Source: Nonomuraea maritima
GTDB lineage: Bacteria; Actinomycetota; Actinomycetes; Streptosporangiales; Streptosporangiaceae
Direction: 5' to 3'
Assembly (NCBI RefSeq): GCF_900100395.1
Contig: NZ_FNFB01000007.1
Span: 1 to 64,000, forward strand
Length of the DNA stretch: 64,000 nt
Below the pieces are notes generated by a model. The model was not told where the DNA came from and did not search any database. It saw nothing but the letters and a program-made list of their open reading frames with translations. The position numbers and the translations under genes were made by a program. Below, in pieces: positions 58,938 to 64,000 of the stretch. Each line of letters begins with the position of its first letter. Within the stretch, counting starts at the first letter, position 1.

Positions 58938-59681
58938 TCACCGGTCGGAGCGGCGCCGTTCCAGGAACGCGGTCATGCGTTCGTGCTTGTCCTCGGTCTC
59001 GAACAGCACGGCCTGCGCGACGTCGTCGAAGCGGGGGTGCGCGCCCGGGGGAGCGGCGAGGGCGAGCTTCGTCAGGCGCAGCGCCAGCGGCGCGTTCCTC
59101 GCGATGCGGGCGGCCAGCCGATCGGCCGCCGCGAGCAGCTCGTCCTCGGCGACCAGCTCGTTGACCAGCCTGACCGCCAGCGCCTCCTCGGCCGACACCA
59201 CCCGCCCGGCCAGCAGGATCTCCTTGGCGAGGGGCTCGCCGACCAGCTCGCGCAGCCGCCAGCAGGCTCCGGCCGCCGCCATGATGCCGAGCCCCGCCTC
59301 CGGGTTGCCGAAGCGGGCGCGCGGCGTCGCGAGGCGGAAGTCGCACGCGTACGCCAGCTCCGCGCCGCCACCGAGCGCGGGTCCGTCGATGGCGGCGATC
59401 GTCGGCATCGGCAGCCGGGCGATCCGGTCGAACAGGCCGGAGTTGATGCCCGCGAGCGCGTCCTCGCGGCGGCGCTCGCGCAGCTGCCGGATGTCCGCGC
59501 CCGCCGCGAAGACGCCGTCGGTGCCGGTGATCACGAGGATCCTGGGCCGGCGTTCCAGCCCGTCGCACACCTCGTGCAGCTCGGCCACCATCTCCGCGTC
59601 GATCGCGTTGCGCACGTGCGGGCGGTCCAGCTGGACAAGCACCCGATCCCGGCCTTCCTCGACCTTCAGCGTGCCGCTCAC
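58938..59681 (-). CDS. Enoyl-CoA hydratase/isomerase family protein
   Basis: The 247-aa crotonase-fold protein has the oxyanion holes in VFAAGADIRQLRERRR and IDGPALGGGAELAYACDFRLATPRARFGNPEAGLGI. In the first catalytic-loop position it has Glu in NPEAGLG; the second catalytic Glu position reads MAAAGACW. In context it could hydrate 2,3-dehydroadipyl-CoA or isomerise the 3,4-double bond. It is on the opposite strand from the box operon and converges on the APH-like gene. The start is GTG 59681, with GGAG 5 bases upstream. Confidence 0.88.
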   Translation of the reverse strand: MSGTLKVEEGRDRVLVQLDRPHVRNAIDAEMVAELHEVCDGLERRPRILVITGTDGVFAAGADIRQLRERRREDALAGINSGLFDRIARLPMPTIAAIDGPALGGGAELAYACDFRLATPRARFGNPEAGLGIMAAAGACWRLRELVGEPLAKEILLAGRVVSAEEALAVRLVNELVAEDELLAAADRLAARIARNAPLALRLTKLALAAPPGAHPRFDDVAQAVLFETEDKHERMTAFLERRRSDR

Positions 59682-59704
59682 CGAGGCTCCCTCTCCGTGG
59701 AAAT

Positions 59705-59720
59705 GCTACATATACGTAGC
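59705..59720. promoter_or_regulatory. Near-perfect 16-bp palindrome upstream of the enoyl-CoA hydratase gene
   Basis: GCTACATATACGTAGC is symmetric except for one base pair. It starts 24 bases before the enoyl-CoA hydratase GTG, in an AT-rich stretch, and could be an operator or part of the promoter shared with the divergent carotenoid operon. Confidence 0.45.
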
Positions 59721-59853
59721 GATGCGAATAGCAAGTGTAGAGCGAACTGTGCGGGAGGGGAATCTTGCCCCGATGCTCGTGCGGCCATGAGGCTCGCTTG
59801 AGCCGCCGACGGGCACGTGCATCGGAAGACGTGGCTGCGGCGAAAGACGGCGT

Positions 59854-60663
59854 GTGGACCAGACACGAGACCACCGGACACGGGACGACCCGGCACGAGG
59901 CTCATGGGTGGGCCGCGTGCCCGCCGGGCGCGCGAACGCGCTGGGCACGCTGTTCCTGACCGTCATGACGGTCTGCCAGGTGGCCTCCGGGCTCAGCGCC
60001 CGCCCGGAGCGGTTCACCGGCCCGATCGTGCTGCTGCTGGCCGCGTGCGCCCTCGCCTTCGCGTCCGGCGCGTGGGGGACCGCGAGGGCGGCGAAGGCGT
60101 TCGGCGCGGCGGTCCTGACCGGGTACGCGGCCGAGGTGGCCGGGGTGCTCACGGGGTTCCCGTTCGGCGAGTACCGCTACAGCGACGTGCTGTGGCCGCA
60201 GGTGGGCGGCGTACCCGTCGTGGTGGCGCTGGCGTGGGGCGGCATGGGGCTCGCCGCGTACGCGGTCGCGTCCGCCGTCGCGCCGTCGCGCGGGTGGGTG
60301 CGCGTCTGCGCCGGAGCGGGCGCGCTGACCGCGTGGGACCTGTTCCTCGACCCGCAGATGGTCCGGCTCGGCCTGTGGACCTGGGTGCGGGACGGCTTCT
60401 ACCGCGGCATCCCGCTCAGCAACTTCGCCGGCTGGCTGCTGGTGTCCGCCCTCGTGATGGGCGTCGTCACGCTCGCCGTCGGGCACGGTCGCGGCGGCGC
60501 GCCTGCCAGGGGGCTGCTCGTGCTGTACACCGTGATGGCGGTCATGGAGACGGTCGCCTTCGCGGCGGTGTTCGACCCGCCCGACCCGGTGGTCGCGGCG
60601 GCCGGAGGCATCACGATGGGCGCGTTCGCGGCGCTCGCCTGGAGGCGGTCATGGCCGAGGTGA
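59854..60663 (+). CDS. Carotenoid biosynthesis membrane protein, CruF-type (1',2'-hydratase family)
   Basis: The 269-aa integral membrane protein has about seven helices and the CruF/DUF422 signatures TGFPFGEYRYSDVLWPQVGGVPVVVALAWGGMG and TAWDLFLDPQMVRLGLWTW, then GIPLSNFAGWLLVSALVMG. Members add water to the psi end of carotenoids such as lycopene or bisanhydrobacterioruberin. The start is uncertain: GTG 59854 and in-frame GTG codons to about 59908 are possible; the membrane part starts near codon 28. Its end overlaps the desaturase start by 13 bp. Confidence 0.87.
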   Translation: MDQTRDHRTRDDPARGSWVGRVPAGRANALGTLFLTVMTVCQVASGLSARPERFTGPIVLLLAACALAFASGAWGTARAAKAFGAAVLTGYAAEVAGVLTGFPFGEYRYSDVLWPQVGGVPVVVALAWGGMGLAAYAVASAVAPSRGWVRVCAGAGALTAWDLFLDPQMVRLGLWTWVRDGFYRGIPLSNFAGWLLVSALVMGVVTLAVGHGRGGAPARGLLVLYTVMAVMETVAFAAVFDPPDPVVAAAGGITMGAFAALAWRRSWPR

Positions 60664-62090
60664 CGGTGATCGGCGGCGGCGTCGGCGGCATGGTGTGCGC
60701 GCTGCTGCTGGCCAGGCAGGGGCACGAGGTCCGGTTGTACGAGCGGCTGCCGCGACTGGGCGGCAAGCTCGCCGAGCACCGCCGCGACGGCTTCGCCTTC
60801 TCCCTCGGACCGTCCCTGCTCACCATGCCGGAGCTGTTCCGCGAGCTGGGCCTGGAACGCGAGCTCGTCGAACCCGAACTGCTGTGCCGCTACCGGTTCG
60901 CCGACGGCACCGTGCTGGACGCGCGGCGCGACCCCGACCTGATGGCCGCCGAGGTGGAGCGGCTGGCCCCCGGCGAAGGACGCAACTGGCGCGCCTTCCA
61001 CGCCTGGGCGCGCGGCTGCCTGCGCGCGGCCGGCCGCACGGCGTTCGCCGGGCCGCTGCTCAGGGCCGACGGCGCCGCCCGGCTGTCCGACCTGCTGGCC
61101 GTGGCGCCCGCGCGCACGCTCGACGGGCTCGCCCGCCGCTACTTCCGCGACCCCCGCCTGCGCCAGTACGCCGGCCGCTACGCCACCTACGCCGGGTCGA
61201 GCCCGTACCGCGCGCCCGCCGCACTCGGCTGCGTCCCCGCGCTGGAGCACGACCAGGGCGTCTGGTACGCGCCCGGCGGCCTGCCCCGGCTCGCCGACGA
61301 CCTCGCCCTGCTGCTGAAGGCGGCGAACGTACGGGTCCACCTGTCCGAGCCGGTCGCCGCCGTCGAAGCCGGGACCTCCCGCGTCACCGGGGTGCGGCTG
61401 GCGAGCGGGGAACGTGTGCGGGCCGACGTCGTGGTGGCCAACGTCGACGCCGCCGCCCTGTACGGCCGCCTGCTGCCCGACCGCGCCCGGCTGCGCAGGA
61501 TCGCCCGGCTCGGGCCCTCTTCGTCGGCGTTCCTGCTGCTCGCCGGGGTGGAGGGACGCACGCCCGGGCTGCCGCACCACTCGGTGCTGTTCTCGGCCGA
61601 CTACCGGCGGGAGTTCGCCGACATCTTCGACCACGGGCGTCCGCCGCGCGACCCGACCGTGTACGTCGGCTGCTCCTCCGTGGACGACGCCTCCCAGGCC
61701 CCCGTGGGCGCCGAGAACTGGACGATGCTGGTCAACGTGCCGGCCCGCGACCCGGCGCGCTGGCCGATCGGGGTGGCGGCGTACCGCGACCTCGTGCTGG
61801 AGCGGCTGGCCGAGCGCGGATACGACCTCGCGGGCCGGCTGCGCTTCGTGGACGTCTTCACTCCCGCCGACCTGCGCGACCGCTACGGCGCCTGGGGCGG
61901 CGCCATCTACGGCAGCGCCTGCCGAGGCAGACTCGCCCCCTTCCTCCGCCCGGGCAACCGCGGCCCCCGACGCGGCCTCTACCTGGTAGGCGGCTCAGCC
62001 CACCCCGGCGGCGGCCTTCCCATGGTCACCCTCGGCGCCCACATCGTCGCCACCCTCGTGGCACAGGACTTCCCAGGCACCCCCGAATGA
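60651..62090 (+). CDS. Phytoene desaturase-family FAD enzyme (CrtI/CrtD-like)
   Basis: The 479-aa amine-oxidase-type flavoprotein has the FAD loop VTVIGGGVGGMVCALLLARQGHEVRLYERLPRLGGKLAEHRRDGFAFSLGPSLLTMPELFRELG. The C-terminal FAD-binding segment is GLYLVGGSAHPGGGLPMVTLGAHIVATLVAQD, typical of the CrtI/CrtD/CrtO group. With CruF it could introduce the 3,4-double bond (CrtD) after hydration. ATG 60651 lies inside the CruF end. Its stop overlaps the glycosyltransferase ATG. Confidence 0.88.
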   Translation: MAEVTVIGGGVGGMVCALLLARQGHEVRLYERLPRLGGKLAEHRRDGFAFSLGPSLLTMPELFRELGLERELVEPELLCRYRFADGTVLDARRDPDLMAAEVERLAPGEGRNWRAFHAWARGCLRAAGRTAFAGPLLRADGAARLSDLLAVAPARTLDGLARRYFRDPRLRQYAGRYATYAGSSPYRAPAALGCVPALEHDQGVWYAPGGLPRLADDLALLLKAANVRVHLSEPVAAVEAGTSRVTGVRLASGERVRADVVVANVDAAALYGRLLPDRARLRRIARLGPSSSAFLLLAGVEGRTPGLPHHSVLFSADYRREFADIFDHGRPPRDPTVYVGCSSVDDASQAPVGAENWTMLVNVPARDPARWPIGVAAYRDLVLERLAERGYDLAGRLRFVDVFTPADLRDRYGAWGGAIYGSACRGRLAPFLRPGNRGPRRGLYLVGGSAHPGGGLPMVTLGAHIVATLVAQDFPGTPE

Positions 62091-63334
62091 CCCCACCCAT
62101 CCCCATGCAGGCAACCCCCGCCACCGCCCACCATCCGCGAACCTCAGCCACCCCTGGTGCGCCTGCCTCTCACACCCGAAAGGGACCGGTAGTTGTGCGT
62201 GCTGTCGGGCGGGTTGTGGTGGGGGGGCTTGCCGCGGCGCAAGTCGTGGCGGCCGGTGTGGTGATCGCCAGGTTGGCGCGGGGGCGGCGGCGGTTGCCGC
62301 CGTTGCGGCCGGTGGGCGCGTCCGGCGTGACGGTCTCCGTGGTGGTCCCCGCCCGCGACGAGGCGGCCAGGATCGGGCCGTGCCTGCGGGCCGTGCTCGC
62401 CGACCCCGCCGTCACCGAAGTGATCGTGGTGGACGACGGCTCCAGCGACGGCACCGCCGAGCTGGCGGCCGCGCTCGGGGCCAAGGTCGTCACGGCCGCC
62501 CCGCTGCCCGGCGGATGGGTGGGCAAGCAGTGGGCGCTGCGCCAGGGGGTCGCCGCCGCCGCAGGCGACGTCGTGGTGACCCTCGACGCCGACACCCGCC
62601 CCGCGCCCGGTTTGGTCGGCGCGCTGACAGCCGCCCTGGAGCGGTACGACCTGGTGAGCGCCGCCCCCCGGTTCGTCTGCGACGGGGTGCTGGAACAGGC
62701 CCTGCACGCCTCCATGCTGGCGACGCTCGTCCACCGGTTCGGGCCGGTCGGCCCGGCACGCCCCCTGCCCCCGCACCGCGTCGTCGCCAACGGCCAGTGC
62801 CTGGCCTTCCGCCGCGACCGGATGACCGAGGCGGACGGCTTCGCCCTCGTCCGCGACCGGATGGCCGACGACGTCGCGCTGGCCCGCTGCCTGGCCCGGC
62901 GCGGCTGGACGGTCGGCTTCCTGGACGCGGGCGGCCTGCTGGAGGTGGACATGCACGACTCGGCGGCCGAGGTGTGGCGGGAGTGGGGCCGCTCCCTGCC
63001 GCTGAGCGACGTGACCGGCCCCGGCTGGCAGGCGGCCGACCTGGCCGTCGTCTGGCTGGCCGGGGCGCTGCCCGTCTTGCGCCTGGTCGCCGGCCGTCCC
63101 ACCGCCTTGGACGCGGCGCTGCTCGGCACGCGGCTGCTGCTGACGGCAGCGCTGCGCGGCAGCTACCGCGACCCCGGCGCCGGCCTACTGCTGTCGCCGC
63201 TGCTCGACCCGGCGTCCGCGGTCCGCCTGACCCAGGCGACGCTGCGTCCCGTACGCACGTGGCGCGGCCGTACGTACCCCGCGATCACCGATGCCGCGCG
63301 AAAAGCGCGGCCTGGCCGAAACGCAGCCCGATGA
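62087..63334 (+). CDS. GT2-family glycosyltransferase (CruC-like, carotenoid)
   Basis: The 415-aa membrane glycosyltransferase has an N-terminal helix (GGLAAAQVVAAGVVIARLA), the GT-A domain VSVVVPARDEAARIGPCLRAVLADPAVTEVIVVDDGSSDGTAELA, the DxD site VVTLDADTRPAPGLVGAL and an acceptor loop with RDRMADDVALARCLARRGW. C-terminal hydrophobic segments follow. Context suggests addition of a sugar to the hydroxyl made by CruF. ATG 62087 couples to the desaturase stop; a later start near 62194 is possible because the first 35 residues are low complexity. It overlaps the convergent PlsY-like gene by 50 bp. Confidence 0.86.
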   Translation: MTPPIPMQATPATAHHPRTSATPGAPASHTRKGPVVVRAVGRVVVGGLAAAQVVAAGVVIARLARGRRRLPPLRPVGASGVTVSVVVPARDEAARIGPCLRAVLADPAVTEVIVVDDGSSDGTAELAAALGAKVVTAAPLPGGWVGKQWALRQGVAAAAGDVVVTLDADTRPAPGLVGALTAALERYDLVSAAPRFVCDGVLEQALHASMLATLVHRFGPVGPARPLPPHRVVANGQCLAFRRDRMTEADGFALVRDRMADDVALARCLARRGWTVGFLDAGGLLEVDMHDSAAEVWREWGRSLPLSDVTGPGWQAADLAVVWLAGALPVLRLVAGRPTALDAALLGTRLLLTAALRGSYRDPGAGLLLSPLLDPASAVRLTQATLRPVRTWRGRTYPAITDAARKARPGRNAAR

Positions 63335-63881
63335 GGCACATCAGCCCTCCGGTGGCCGCCACCAGCTCCACGGGCGCGAACAGCAGCTGCAGCACCGGCA
63401 CGCCGAACACCGCGAGGCGGGCGCCCACCGCGAACGAGCGCAGCGCCCACGCCGTCACCACGAGCAGGGCCACCGCCAGGACGAACGCCGGCGGGCAGAT
63501 GACGGCCACGCCGCCCGCGAAGGTGAGCACGGACCGGCCGCCACGGAACGAGGCGAAGACCGGCCACGCGTGCCCGGCCATCGCCGCCGCCACGGCGAGG
63601 TACACCGGCACCACGCTCGCCCCCGCCACCGTGGCGAACCCGGCCGTGTGGAAGCCACTGACCACCAGCCCGCACAGAGCGGCCAGCGCCCCCTTGAGCG
63701 TGTCGCCCGCGAACACCGGCACCGCGGCCCGGCGGCCGAGCTGCTCCTTGACGTTCCAGTACCCGGGGTTGCGGTCGCCGACGTCCCTGGGGTCGACGCC
63801 GTGCGCGCGCGCCACCAGCACCGCCACCGGCACCGAGCCGAGCAGGTAACCGGCGATGACCGACACCAGCACGTCAACCAT
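63285..63881 (-). CDS. PlsY-like glycerol-3-phosphate acyltransferase-family membrane protein
   Basis: The 198-aa protein has five to six membrane helices and PlsY motifs in altered form. The start [26 protein letters not shown] matches GSIPxG, but the glycine-rich loop reads [16 protein letters not shown] rather than GSGNxGATN. The later motif is [19 protein letters not shown], with Arg for the usual Lys. The canonical enzyme transfers an acyl group from acyl-phosphate to glycerol-3-phosphate. These changes and the location between two carotenoid genes suggest a different acceptor, perhaps a carotenoid glycoside. Its 3' end overlaps the glycosyltransferase and its 5' end overlaps the next gene. 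Confidence 0.78.
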   Translation of the reverse strand: MVDVLVSVIAGYLLGSVPVAVLVARAHGVDPRDVGDRNPGYWNVKEQLGRRAAVPVFAGDTLKGALAALCGLVVSGFHTAGFATVAGASVVPVYLAVAAAMAGHAWPVFASFRGGRSVLTFAGGVAVICPPAFVLAVALLVVTAWALRSFAVGARLAVFGVPVLQLLFAPVELVAATGGLMCLIGLRFGQAALFARHR

Positions 63882-64000
63882 CGCCTCCTTCCACCTCCTG
63901 CGCTACGACACCCTCGGCGCGATGCGGCACATGGCCTTCGACCGGCCGCTGTTGCGGCGCACGGAAGGGCTGACCTTCTGGCGGCTGCTCGGCACCGGCC
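63856..64000 (+). CDS. CrtA-like (spheroidene monooxygenase-type) protein, 3' end outside window
   Basis: Only the first 48 codons are present. ATG 63856 (AGG 12 bases upstream) gives [19 protein letters not shown], then [24 protein letters not shown]. This resembles the N-terminus of CrtA-type haem carotenoid monooxygenases (xxSFHxxR...DRxxLRRxxGLxFxKLLGTG). Such enzymes add a keto group to acyclic carotenoids. Its start overlaps the divergent PlsY-like start by 26 bp, so their 5' ends share DNA. Confidence 0.55.
   Translation, partial: MTDTSTSTIASFHLLRYDTLGAMRHMAFDRPLLRRTEGLTFWRLLGTG

Overview
The window is high-GC DNA with actinobacterial gene style: GTG/TTG starts, ATGA-coupled operons, DUF574 methyltransferase, WXG100/ESX proteins, an F420-type nitroreductase and a PASTA-less membrane kinase. 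The protein set best suits a Streptosporangiales genome (Nonomuraea/Streptosporangium-like); the genus is inferred, not shown.

Layout. 1-7.1 kb is accessory DNA. It holds a replication/excision/integration core of a pSAM2-like integrative element (rep, xis, int, plus small upstream ORFs, the first cut by the left edge). This is followed by a lower-GC block with a membrane-anchored hypothetical protein and a minus-strand ESX toxin module: WXG100 protein, 515-aa ADP-ribosyltransferase toxin and an overlapping putative immunity gene. A tRNA-Arg(CCT) 3' half with its terminator lies at the edge of this block.

7.1-16 kb carries general metabolism and regulation: an MocA-type oxidoreductase, a quinone-reductase-like MDR, two TetR regulators around a sulfotransferase, an NAD(P)-binding epimerase-like protein, an orphan SdhA-like flavoprotein and a methyltransferase. 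16.5-20.5 kb is a small cell-surface locus (GT4 glycosyltransferase coupled to a sulfotransferase, divergent from a GT2). 20.5-38.4 kb holds a decayed PAS/PP2C phosphatase gene, a DUF574 methyltransferase, a three-gene two-component locus, an amino-acid permease with a class-V aminotransferase, cspA with a structured leader, a STAS protein, a paralogue of the earlier epimerase-like protein, a predicted pseudokinase, MerR, CGNR and MFS genes, and a CsbD stress protein. A secreted Tendamistat-like protein follows at 38.6 kb, then an AI-2E-type permease.

40.4-59.7 kb is the most coherent system: an aerobic benzoyl-CoA (box) pathway. A five-gene branched-chain-type ABC importer diverges from 3-hydroxyacyl-CoA dehydrogenase, the boxD-type aldehyde dehydrogenase and boxB. 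After a minus-strand block (F420 nitroreductase-like, PLP protein, PaaX-family regulator) come boxC, benzoate-CoA ligase, a stand-alone ferredoxin reductase, a ferredoxin, an amidohydrolase and a PaaY-like hexapeptide protein. The two-gene reductase/ferredoxin pair appears to replace the usual single BoxA. An enoyl-CoA hydratase closes the region; no thiolase is in the window.

59.8-64 kb starts a carotenoid tailoring cluster: CruF-type hydratase, CrtI/CrtD-like desaturase, GT2 glycosyltransferase, a PlsY-like acyltransferase on the opposite strand and, cut by the right edge, a CrtA-like monooxygenase. This suggests a glycosylated and possibly acylated, oxidised carotenoid.
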